The notes beneath the pieces are model-generated. The model ran no database searches. It was not told the DNA's origin and worked only from the letters and a program-made list of their open reading frames with translations. Of a stretch of DNA of 64,000 bases, positions 54,625 through 64,000 are shown piece by piece; the first letter of the stretch is position 1; every line of letters begins with the position of its first letter. Position numbers and translations under genes: made by a program. The stretch is from Erodium maritimum (Eukaryota; Streptophyta; Magnoliopsida; Geraniales; Geraniaceae). Where the stretch lies: the NCBI GenBank assembly GCA_963921825.1, contig OY997596.1:59966754-60030753 (forward strand), written 5' to 3'.

Positions 54625-57600
54625 ATGTCGCCGGCGGGGAAACTACACGCGCCGCTCCTACCGGTGCACGCGGCGGACGAGAGGCCCGGGGCATCGGTCT
54701 CCGGCGCGGTGTTCAACGTGTCGACGAGCATAATCGGGGCCGGGATCATGGCGATCCCGGCGACCGTCAAGGTCCTCGGCGTGGCTCCGGCGATGGGGTT
54801 GATTGTGGTGATCGCATTGCTGGCTGACGTGTCGGTGGAGTTCCTGATGAGGTTCACCGGCTCCGGCAAGACCACCACTTACGCCGGCGTCATGAGGGAG
54901 TCGTTCGGGACCGTCGGATCTGTCGCCGTTCAGGTCTTCATCATGGTGACGAATCTCGGGTGTTTGATTGTGTACATGATTATAATCGGTAAGTGTTAAT
55001 TACTATTATACCCTCTCTAATTACTTGGTTTTGCATATTCTTTTAAAAGAAATAAAGATTTATTAATAAAAAAAATGTTACAGACCGGACCAAATAAGTG
55101 TCGTACCTATCGATCGTTCACAGAAATTCGAAGAACGATCAGTGAGATAATAGCTCCTGTATAAGATGACACAACACCCTTGATAACTAAACCGCTAAGT
55201 CGTTCTTTCTTATCGAGGTTTAAGAAAGAACCGTCGATAGAAAGACAGAACTGACCACTCCACTAAAAGTGACAACCACACCTAACGAAAGCCCACCGAT
55301 TAGAGGAGAACAAAACTACATAACAAAACAATAACAACAACAACAGAGAAAAAAAACATAAGACCGACTTCCGATGATTGCGGCTGAGATCGGAGCAAGA
55401 GGGAGGTGGGCGGTGCGGTAGTGGAGATCTGATCCGTTCGGAGAAATGGCACGGGACTGGTCCGGTGAGCCGTGAGCACGATAATAAATAAGCAGGAGCA
55501 TAGCTCGAACTGCGGTGTTCTAACGGGCGGTGGGAGCAGATATGTTTGTCTGACCGAAAAAGCATGTCGGAGAGGCCCGTCTAGCATAGTTCAGATTGTC
55601 TTCCATGGAAGATAAGTTTGAAAGGTTTCTATTCTTGAAATGCTCGTGTTTAATTTTAATCTCTGATTTGAGGTATCATGTTTGACATGTTCAAGTGATT
55701 TAAATCCTTTCATTTTGATTTAAACGTATTTTGAGTACTATTGTTTCGATACATAAATTAGAGAAAACAATTTAGATGGATCGGACTTTAACATCGCTCG
55801 TTTATAAAGCGAAGAATCTCACCCAAAAAATGTTTGTTCACCCTTTGTTCTCAGGGGATGTCCTAGCAGGCAACCAGCCCGGACAAGCCGTACATTTAGG
55901 CGTCCTACAAGAATGGTTCGGCCTTCACTGGTGGAACACCCGAGCCTTCGCGCTCCTCTTCATCGTCATCTTCGTCATGCTTCCTCTCGTTTTGTTCCGC
56001 CGCGTAGGTCAGTACAAAAACCATGTTTGGCAAAAACTTACCCTTTTGTTTTGTTTGGCAAAAACGTACCCTTATGTTTTTGTTTGGCAAAAACTTACCC
56101 TTATGTTTTTGGTCAGTGTTGTGACAACTTGTTCATGTTTTTCAGAATCTTTAAGGTTTAGTTCGGCTATATCGGTTCTTCTGGCGCTGGTGTTTGTGGC
56201 CATCAGCTTAGCATTGGCCGTCAACGCGTTGTTGGAAGGAACATCGAAGACTCCGAGGTTGCTGCCTCGTTTGGACGACCGGACCTCGTTCTTCGACCTC
56301 TTCACTGCCGTGCCGGTCATTGTCACGGCCTTCACGTTCCATTTCAATGGTGAGAATATGACTGTTTTGAGTCTATAATGTGTGGTTATGAGTCCAAGTT
56401 CTTAGAGCAATTTCGATTATGGGCGAAAGCTCTTGATTCGCCTGGTTGAATCGTTAGATGAATAGTCCCAACGAAAATAGCCTGGCAAGATTTCATTGTC
56501 TTGTGACTCGTTCAATGTTGGACGAAAGCTCAACGACTACTTTCGCCAGACCACTCCCATTTCCCCGAATGTCCATTTATGGGGAGAAATCGAAACAAAT
56601 GACTATCAGCCCGCGTTATTAGTCCAACGTAGACCAATACCACCGTGAAACAGTTTCTATTAGCCTAGTTTTTTCGGGTTCTTTTATATGGCACTACCAT
56701 TCATCTGGACTATTAATCAGATCAAGTTAATACTATTAGAGATGCTCTTAATCTTGTTACCATAATTCCTTAGCATAGTTTTTTCCAAACTTCTAAAAAG
56801 CATTGACATGAGTCAGGGTTTTGAGTACCACTTTAGTTACAAAATGACGAAAATACCCTCATTACAAATTTATAAAAAGTACAAAAAAAACCAGTACTAG
56901 ATCAGTTTGAATTTTTAGTTCGGTCTGGTTTCAACATATCATCATATGTCAATCTCTTGCAGCCTTATGGACAATACGTTTCTCGATCGAACCTCGTCGA
57001 TCACAAACGTTGTTAATAACACTTCATATGTCAATCTCTTGCAGTGCATCCCATCGGTCACGAGCTCGGAAGCACAAGCAACATGGTCTCGGCCGTCAGG
57101 ATCTCCCTAATATTATGCAGTTCCATATACTTTGCGGTCGGGCTCTTCGGGTACATTTTATTCGGGGACTCGATCATGTCCGACATATTAGTCAATTTCG
57201 ACCAGAGCTCGGGCTCGGGGATGGGCTCGTTCCTCAACGACGTAGTGAGGCTCAGCTACGCGTTCCATGTCATGCTCGTGTTCCCTCTGCTGAACTTCTC
57301 GTTGAGGGCCAACATCGACGAGCTTCTCTTCCCGAACAAGAGGCCTCTGGCTAAGGACAATGGGAGATTTGTTGTGATCAGCTTGGTTCTGCTTTGTGTG
57401 ATTTACTTGGGAGCTATTGCCATTCCGGACATTTGGTACTTCTTCCAGTTCGTCGGGTCGACTACTGCGGTTAGCTTGGCGTTCATCTTCCCGGGCGTGA
57501 TTGTTATCAGGTACATTGTGGGTTTGGGATTGTTGATATCGGTTTTATGACCTGATAGATTAGTCTTTTGATTTTCTTTTCTTTCTTTTTTTTGACCAAA

Positions 57601-58428
57601 GTTATGTTTAATGTGTATGTCATGAGTGAGGTCGGATGCTCGTCCTTAGTGGGCCAGGTCTCCTTTAAAGGGGCATTGTATATATTATATGGACTGACGA
57701 GAGCATCTCTAGTGGTTTGGACGATTAGTTAGGTGGATAGTGATTTTATAGGGCGATTTGTCCAGCCTCCCACAATGGTGTATGGACGGATAGTCTCGTG
57801 TCACGTGGCAAGTAGCCACTACCAATTCGCCCCCTTCCATTTGTGTGTAGGTTCCGTTCGCCTACAAAGTCGGGTGGTTCGTTCAGTCAACCCCAATCCC
57901 TTTCTTTTTAGATGATTCACCCACTCGATTTGTGTCTCATTAGAGCCGCCATGAGCTTTACCTGGCGATCTTCTTTGGTAGGGCCGGTCTTTCTCACTAG
58001 GTCTAGTTTTCCTGTTGGAATTCGGTTGTACCAATCTCACAAAGCATATCCCATCCCACTAGAGGTGAATCTGGCCGATTCATCCAGCCTCCCACAATGT
58101 TGAAGGCAATTGACATGTCGAATCTATAAGCTGGGTCAGTTGAGCACAACGATGAATCATTCAACCTAAAGATGAACGATTAGCTAAAGACCACATTTTT
58201 CGTTGATTCAACCATGACATTCGCATTACAATACCGCTCTACAATCGGATTAAGAATTTTCGATTAAATAAATCTAACTTTTATTTTTTTTTGGATGGTA
58301 GGGATGTGCATGGAATATCTACAATAAGGGATAAGATCATGGCATTGGTGATGATAGTACTAGCAATTGTGACCAGTGTGGTTGCCATATCTACCACCAT
58401 AAGCAGTTCCATTGCAAAGAAGTCATAG
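54625..58428 (+). CDS. AVT6: AVT6-type (SLC38-like) amino-acid transporter, five exons
   Basis: Exons 54625-54988, 55855-56007, 56146-56349, 57045-57510 and 58302-58428 join in phase with GT/AG junctions (1314 nt, 437 aa). The N-terminus is short and polar, then the signature GAVFNVSTSIIGAGIMAIPA begins the first of about eleven membrane segments. Others include VFIMVTNLGCLIVYMIIIG, LLFIVIFVMLPLVLF, ISVLLALVFVAISLALAV, PVIVTAFTFHFN, IYFAVGLFGYILFGD and FVVISLVLLCVIYLGAIAI. This is the AVT6 clade of the AAAP family, reported to export amino acids such as Asp and Glu from the vacuole. The length matches Arabidopsis AVT6 proteins. A TATTTATA motif lies at 54573-54580. The introns contain a LINE-like piece, a minisatellite, a MITE and a duplicated acceptor. 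A MULE ends about 400 bp upstream. Confidence 0.94.
55040..55600 (-). mobile_element. LINE-like fragment in AVT6 intron 1
   Basis: On the minus strand the end reads GGTCCGGTCTGTAACATTTT followed by TTATTAATAAATCTTTATTT, resembling the GTCTGTAAGATTTATTAATT end of the LINE at 22150-22482. The interior is more GC-rich and has several meaningless open frames. A target duplication was not found. Confidence 0.4.
56028..56115. repeat. ~30-bp minisatellite, three copies, in AVT6 intron 2
   Basis: The unit TTTGGCAAAAACTTACCCTT followed by ATGTTTTTG is repeated three times between the 56007 donor and 56146 acceptor, making up most of this 138-bp intron. Confidence 0.85.
56405..56747. mobile_element. 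PIF/Harbinger-type MITE in AVT6 intron 3
   Basis: Termini GAGCAATTTCGATTATGG and ACTATTAGAGATGCTC are imperfect inverted repeats flanked by TTA (56402-56404 and 56748-56750). Confidence 0.65.
57700..58110. repeat. MITE-like sequence in AVT6 intron 4
   Basis: The left end GAGCATCTCTAGTGGTTTGG resembles PIF-type termini. A near-copy phrase, CCAGCCTCCCACAATG, occurs at 57765 and 58086. The right terminus could not be fixed. Confidence 0.4.
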
Positions 58429-58613
58429 TTCATATGTACCCATCTTCAAATTAGCTTTGTATTTGTGTAAAGTAAAATACAAGTCAATGTATTGATGCTG
58501 GCCTCAGCTGAAGAGTGTAATTTTGCAACACCACCATTTATTAATTATTATATAAACAAGAGGACATTGTTAAGCAAAGACATTAAAAAACACCCTATCT
58601 TATTTAAGTATCA

Positions 58614-59135
58614 TCAAAGGATCAAGTTTATAGTCCATGTGTATTGATAACGCTCCTTTAGTATCATGATGTATTGGTGACGTTGCAGTACGACTAGAGA
58701 TTTGGGCTTTACGCGCGGTAGAGAAACAAGGTCAACGGTTTTTTCCCCGATTTTCTTGCAATAGCTCCAATCTCCCGAGCTATCCTTCGTAGCAATGTCA
58801 ACCACAAAACTACCCGGTTTACCTCCTTTATTAGCACAAGTTGGAGCTCTTGCCTGATAAACAACGGTTATAGGAACAATCCTCTTGAACTGTCCCTTCT
58901 TTGCCCGACCTCGACGTTTTGGTTGAACATTGGTTTGAATCAGAGATTTAAGTAGAACCTCCTTCCACTGATTACCTTGTGGCTCCCCAATAGAATCGAC
59001 CATCTGTTGTGAAGCTGAAACCGCTTCAGATACCGTCACAGTCAAGTCAAGGGGGTGGACATGTAGTGCCTGAAAGCTGGGCTCAGGCCTGAAACCAGGC
59101 CCAGGGACAACCAAAGCTTTTTGGTTCAGATCCAT
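58614..59135 (-). CDS. Hypothetical 173-aa ORF, possibly retroelement-derived
   Basis: An ATG-initiated, single-exon frame of 173 aa converges on the 3' end of the AVT6 gene. It contains a basic patch (QPKRRGRAKKGQFKR) near residues 92-106 and a Cys/Lys/Gly stretch (APTCANKGGKPGSF) about twelve residues later. I recognise no domain. The length is above chance for this AT-rich DNA and GC content is locally higher, but there is no obvious promoter. It could be a remnant of a LINE ORF1-type protein, whose tails are often basic, or a lineage-specific gene. Confidence 0.35.
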   Translation of the reverse strand: MDLNQKALVVPGPGFRPEPSFQALHVHPLDLTVTVSEAVSASQQMVDSIGEPQGNQWKEVLLKSLIQTNVQPKRRGRAKKGQFKRIVPITVVYQARAPTCANKGGKPGSFVVDIATKDSSGDWSYCKKIGEKTVDLVSLPRVKPKSLVVLQRHQYIMILKERYQYTWTINLIL

Positions 59136-59139
59136 AGAT

Positions 59140-60480
59140 CATTTAACAACGTCGCCCAAAACAATTTTAGCCATAGAAAACAAAAAAATTATGTGTTTAT
59201 AGAATATCAATGACCAAACGACATGTCGGTTGTTTTGGTGGGCCTGAAGGACTGCTCAATCTGATTGGGGCTGATACTGATGAGTGGGCCTTGGAATTAT
59301 TGTGGCCCAGTCAAACTGCTATCCGTTTGTAATGGCCCAGTCATTCTAAAGAGTTTCATTTATGAATTTACATCTATAGACAAAGAAACTCCGAATCGAA
59401 ATAAGTGTCGCGGATTCAAAAATATTGATGATTTTTTTTTTGAAATAAAATATTGATCATTTATTTTATATAGGAAAATTAACGTCAAATCAGAAATGGA
59501 TCCAACAATAATTGAGATGAGAGATATTTTTATTGCCAAAATGACGATTTATATAAGATTAAAATATTTTATATTCTAGTATGATTTAAAATCTATATTT
59601 TTTTAAATAATATTATAGAATTTTTGTTCTAAACCCTGCAATAATAATTGTATTTTGAACATTCAAATCATATTTGTCCAAAATAAAATTACAATAACTT
59701 AATCATTTTACTCATATATATTATAATTCTTTATTCTTTATTAATTCACTTTATTATATAGGTATACTTGTTAGAATATGATTATTATTAAGTCTTTAAT
59801 TACTAACTTATGTTTTTAATTGGATTGATCCTCTAATATAATATTAGAATTTGTTTTTTCATGGACCGTAGTTCAAACTCGACTATCTACAACTTTTTTA
59901 TTATAATTTCTTGTTTATTTATCTAACATGTCCCTAATGGTTTTACATGGACAATCGTCCGGTCTCTTCTTAATGAGCTCTACCTTTAAATCTCTTCTTA
60001 TTTTGTAATGGTTTTTTCATCTATCTTTCTCGAATTTTCTTCTTGGCCTTCTAATCTATCTCCTAATGGGTAATTTCTTAGACCGTCTTTTTGGGCTCTC
60101 CACCTATATTTTAATAAGCTATTCTCATGTCTACTTTCAAATCCATAATCGGCTTTGTTCGTGAGGATACATATTAGAATATAATAATAACTAAGACTCG
60201 TTGAGTTATTCCTCTGATAACACAACACTTGAAAGACAGATATATCTTTAATGTATAAAAAGAATTTCCAAACGCTCTAGTCAAATAACTTCTATATAAA
60301 TGATAATATAGGGGATAACATAAACCATTGTTCTTCTTATCATTGATGACCAATATGAGCTTAATTTACACTATTTTCCTTTCCAACTCTATACTTCAAT
60401 CATGCACAACTTCACCATACAAAATGTTCTATAATCTTTTTGTCGTATGTCTTGAATCATAATCTAAATTCATGAATATG
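59140..60480. other. Intergenic AT-rich DNA
   Basis: No gene supported. From 59450 to 60450 the sequence is extremely AT-rich and without repeat structure that I could resolve. A short GGGCCTTGGAATTATTGTGG / TGGCCCAGTCA region near 59285-59340 has two TGGCCCAGTCA copies. Confidence 0.35.
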
Positions 60481-60499
60481 TGTTTTATGAAATAATTAT

Positions 60500-61217
60500 T
60501 TGCGTAATCACTGGTTATTCATGTTGGAGAGAGTGTGTTGAAACATGTGTCCCTACATGCCTTTTTTTGGGGTCCTCGTTTGGTGTTGGCCGGCGAGGAG
60601 TTACCGTCAAGCGGTTTCGGAACGCTCAGCTTGAATCCAGCTTCGGATCCCCGGTAGAGATGTCTTGCCGCTGGCTATTCAGAAGTTTGTGCTCGTTCTT
60701 GATAGAAATACTGGTCCTCCACTTTTGGGTCTTTTCTCGGTGTAGGCCGGAATTGGTTACGGAAGACTGAGTTCGAGCTCCTTCGTCCGCAATAGAGCGG
60801 ACCTTTGGATGATGTCGGCGTCCGAATTTTCCCTGGACCGGCTGCACCTGGGATCGTCGTGTTCTTTGCTCTTCATGGCTGGAAAATCTAGGTACTAAGA
60901 CCTTTTCTTTTACCATTCTGAGCTTCATGGTTGGAAAGTTAGGGTTTTAAACCTATCCCACCGCTTTTTCATGTTCTTCAAGTTTGTAAAATCTGGTTAG
61001 TAGACCTTGTTTTTTTTCTTGTTTGCTCCCATGTTTGGTTGCTTTCTATTGTTGTTGGTTTGCTTTCATAATTAGGTTGTTGTTGTTGTGTTCCCTTAAA
61101 AGACGACTTTGAACGTCTTGGGGTTCCTTTTGTAGGTTTGTAGCTAAAACTTGTTTTCCTCTTTCTTATCAAAAGAGAGTTTATAAAACTTTCAATATGA
61201 TCTGCCGATAAAAAAAG
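60500..61217 (+). mobile_element. LINE 3' portion, ~0.7 kb
   Basis: GC-richer sequence without intact reverse transcriptase ends TTTCAATATGATCTGCCGAT plus A-run. The last 125 bp, from CCCTTAAAAGACGACTTTGA, are almost the same as 31880-31999, identifying a shared LINE family. The 5' boundary is uncertain. Confidence 0.6.
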
Positions 61218-61370
61218 TGTATGGACAACTTGACTATTTGATGAGTATATTGATGCATCCACATATCAGTTCGAGTTTTTGTGTTAAAATGAGATTTACA
61301 TGGTATCATATCTGGTTCAACCCATGACCTATTTGTCACATCCGTCTTGTGTTCTGCGGTTCATATGTAT

Positions 61371-62066
61371 CAGTGGCGGAGTTAAGGGGGGCCCAGGTGG
61401 GGCACGTGCCCCCCTCAACTTTCTCAAAATCTACAGTTAAGGTTAATTTTTTTAAAAAAAATCAGTTACTCGTATAATTGTGCCCCACTTGAATAATAGG
61501 ATAATCATTAAGTTACTTAACCAACTCATATTTCATTTTTCTATTTTTTTATTTCCTAAACTAACAATATAACTATTCAGCACCTCAAATAACGACCATA
61601 TATTAATATTTAATATTGTTATTTACTATCTCAATATTCCTTATGTTTTCTTTTATATTTCTAATTAGAAGTAAAAATCAATAAATCATTGTTTCTTCTC
61701 AAAATAAATCATTGTTTAATAGATTTTGAACATGTATTAGGTGTATAATGGTTTATATTTTCTATTATATTTTTTCAATTGTTTTGTACTTCTATTTTTT
61801 TTTTAATTTCTAATTCTAATAGTTTGATTTTTTTTATTTAATACATTGTCTAAAGATAGAGAATGTATCCATTTAAGTTTGAGTTTAATCATTAAATATT
61901 TATTTTTTATTTTTTATTTTGTTACTTAAATTTTGAAAATTTCTGAAAATATACCTCTAGATTCTTTCAATTTCCTAATCGTGTCCCCTCAAATACCTTT
62001 AATGTTACGTATCATCATCGAAAAAATTTGGTGCCCCACTCACCAAAAAAGCTAGCTCCGCCACTG
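61371..62066. mobile_element. DNA transposon with CAGTGGCGGAG termini, 696 bp
   Basis: Starts CAGTGGCGGAGTTAAGGGGG and ends AGCTAGCTCCGCCACTG. The subterminal GTGCCCCCC / GGTGCCCCAC words are also inverted-like. The interior is AT-rich with no transposase. The CAGTGGCGGAG terminus recurs in many plant non-autonomous DNA transposons; superfamily not assigned because no clear target duplication was found. Confidence 0.7.
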
Positions 62067-63740
62067 GATGTCCAATACTACTATACCTCCGTGTAGATAT
62101 CCGGTCATATACGTGAAGAAAGCGTTGAAGTCGGAATCAGAGAAACGTCTTATTCACATTCCAAAAACTCTCACAAGCACTCAATACGAAATTTGAAAAA
62201 CCCTGTACAGCGCTCCTATAATGTGGGGCTAACTATGGAGCCGTAGAGCTCAGAGTATCAGAAACCAAACAAAGAAACCATCGCCTACACCGCTCGAGTA
62301 CAGTAACCAAAACAACCTCAACCATCTCCGCCGTTGAAACCCTAAACAAAAATCAACAACGGTCGAGAACTGAGAACAAGTTAGATACGGTGCAGCTCCG
62401 TAGCAGCAGATCAGAGCCCTCTGAGAGTTTTGTGACAAATATATATTCGTATGTTTTTGGTTTTATCGAGTGCTGGATTTTCCTGGTTTTATTTACATGT
62501 GATTCGGAGAGCAGACAAGGACATGATCACTCCCTTGTGCCGTCCCATTTCCTCCATATATATATTATTTGTTTTTATTCTTTTATTAATTATTTTATTA
62601 TATATGTGTATATATATACATATATTTATATATAATTGTACGTGAGGGAAGAGCATGTATTGAACAGTCACGACGCTCCCGTGACCTAAACATTGCAATG
62701 CTTTTTGTCATGATCGATCCATATATAGATGATATATATGTTCAAGCTGATACAAAAAGGGTTTGGAATGTGAAGATTTATCTTGTCAAATGTTGAGAGT
62801 AGAGGCAAGTAAAAAGCGTCTAATCGAAAGGACCGATCGACCCAGTTAGAACTGAAAAAATAGAAAACCAATCAACCGACGACTTTTAATGACGGATTTT
62901 TGGACGAAAAATATACATGAAGAACCGGCTGTCCTCTAAATTGGCCTCGAAAAAAAAGACCGTCTAAAACAAGAAGAATAAAAAAGCTTTATTACTCACA
63001 AGTATAATAAATATGATACATTGAAATTTTAAACAATTTTTTTTCATCAAATTCAAATAAAATTAGGCTTCAATAACTGAGTTCAAATCAGATTACAACT
63101 AAAGGGTATGCACAATATAAATTCAAATGTTTTTAAGAGGACATCCCAACAATCAAGACTCAAGCCTCTATATAAGAGGTTTTGAGTTCGACTTGATCTG
63201 GACAAATAATTGTATTCATTATAGATTTTTGTACCCTTATTGATGTGTCATGTTATACCCTATGGAACCGCTTTAACAAATCTAGATTTTGTTGTCTTGT
63301 ACGTTTAAATACTGTAATATATCATCAAACTGATATATAATATGTGATACACTTCTAAGAAAATATATGTATTGTGGGTTTATATTTAAATACCTTATTA
63401 TATATATATATATTGAGAGAGTGAGAGGAGATAATACAAAAAATTAGGGAAGAAAGCTATGACTTTATGGGTCAATTTATGGATTTGGAAGAGAGTGATA
63501 AAAGACAAATGAAAATAGCTGTCAAAAGTGCAAGGCTGATTTGTTTGCATGGATAGAGCTCCTTCCCTCTTCACACAGCAATGCAGTTTATTGGATTTGG
63601 TGAGAGTTAGGATTGTAACAAGAGCTCATGACTAGTCTTCACAACCTATGGAAAGTGACCCTGTTCATTCTACCATGGCAAAGAGATAATTAGGGTTAAG
63701 CCAGCTTCTTATTTATCAAACATCATTTTTAAGTTGACGA
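62067..63740. other. Intergenic DNA, no gene recognised
   Basis: A GC-balanced patch at 62170-62450 has a 62-codon minus-strand frame without recognisable domain, perhaps a gene fragment. There are (TA)n-rich runs near 62555-62635 and 63395-63412. No RNA gene is supported. Confidence 0.35.
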
Positions 63741-63753
63741 TTCTATCGCGTTG

Positions 63754-63865
63754 ATTTGACGGTGAGGAGTTTTATCACAGTCTCAGCCTCATTTCATCAT
63801 AGGGTTTCAGGTTCGAATCTCAATACATCGGGTAAACAGAAGTAGGATTTCCCCGTTTAATTTTC
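63754..63865 (+). mobile_element. tRNA-related SINE-like copy
   Basis: GATTTGACGGTGAGGAGTTT, box B GGTTCGAATC (63810-63819) and AGAAGTAGGATTTCCC occur in the same order as at 29571-29690, with a better-preserved box B. Confidence 0.6.
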
Positions 63866-64000
63866 TTCTCAAACCTATGCAAATGATCTACTATAGTTGG
63901 AACAATTGACCTTTTCAAGTGGTAAAGCTCGAATTCACTAATTGGAGCAGACGATCTGTCCGGGTGAATAGTGGTTTTATCTTATAATTCGTCTGATTTC

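Noticed and set aside
55263-55587. ORFs of 95-100 codons in AVT6 intron 1
   Set aside because: They lie in a LINE-like fragment between two well-defined AVT6 exons and have low-complexity translations.
63810-63819. Functional tRNA gene around a perfect box B
   Set aside because: No cloverleaf can be formed; the same block recurs at 29.6 kb, so a SINE is the better explanation.

Overview
The window reads as nuclear DNA from a eudicot plant. Genes are intron-rich with GT/AG junctions, sit in AT-rich DNA full of small transposons, and encode plant-only families (DCD-Kelch, ERD15, WUN1/WI12, U-box/ARM PUB17). The species cannot be fixed from the sequence. I found no bacterial, viral or organellar gene content. 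Exon models below were built by hand: every junction was checked for GT/AG and reading-frame phase, and each joined CDS has a length divisible by three.

Layout. 1.1-8.6 kb (minus): a ten-coding-exon DCD-Kelch gene with a tandemly duplicated first (UTR) exon and three transposon-like insertions in its introns. 10.46-10.98 kb (plus): an ERD15/CID1-type PAM2 protein gene. 11-21 kb: gene-poor, with short tandem duplications, decayed coding-like DNA and a TRIM retrotransposon array (four LTRs, three internal domains, 5-bp target duplication) interrupted by a 1.69-kb solo LTR. 21.3-21.9 kb (minus): a WUN1/WI12-type wound-induced gene whose conserved N-terminus lacks an in-frame ATG. 22-34 kb: a transposon graveyard of truncated LINE copies, foldback MITEs and nested insertions. 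34.3-36.4 kb (minus): a PUB17-type U-box/ARM E3 ligase, flanked by two related MITEs in opposite orientation. 39.4-44.0 kb (minus): alpha-SNAP in nine exons, intron 1 swollen by about ten copies of a ~190-bp tandem repeat. 45.4-47.3 kb (minus): a three-exon, plastid-type protein of unknown function, its 5' region swollen by a ~360-400-bp tandem repeat. 51.4-54.2 kb: a Mutator-like element with long terminal inverted repeats and a perfect 10-bp target duplication. 54.6-58.4 kb (plus): an AVT6/SLC38-type amino-acid transporter in five exons. 58.6-64 kb: a minor ORF, a LINE fragment, a CAGTGGCGGAG-type DNA transposon and a SINE.

The genes do not form a pathway. Several are linked to stress or death responses (DCD-Kelch, ERD15, WUN1, PUB17), and alpha-SNAP plus AVT6 are housekeeping membrane-traffic and transport genes. 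From memory, alpha-SNAP2 and an AVT6 gene are also neighbours in Arabidopsis, as are WI12/SAG20 and a DCD gene, so old microsynteny may be preserved. No new enzymatic or defence system was seen. The unusual content is structural: introns growing by tandem duplication, a multi-LTR TRIM array, nested retroposons datable by their target duplications, and a 48-bp tRNA-like/LINE-tail chimera.
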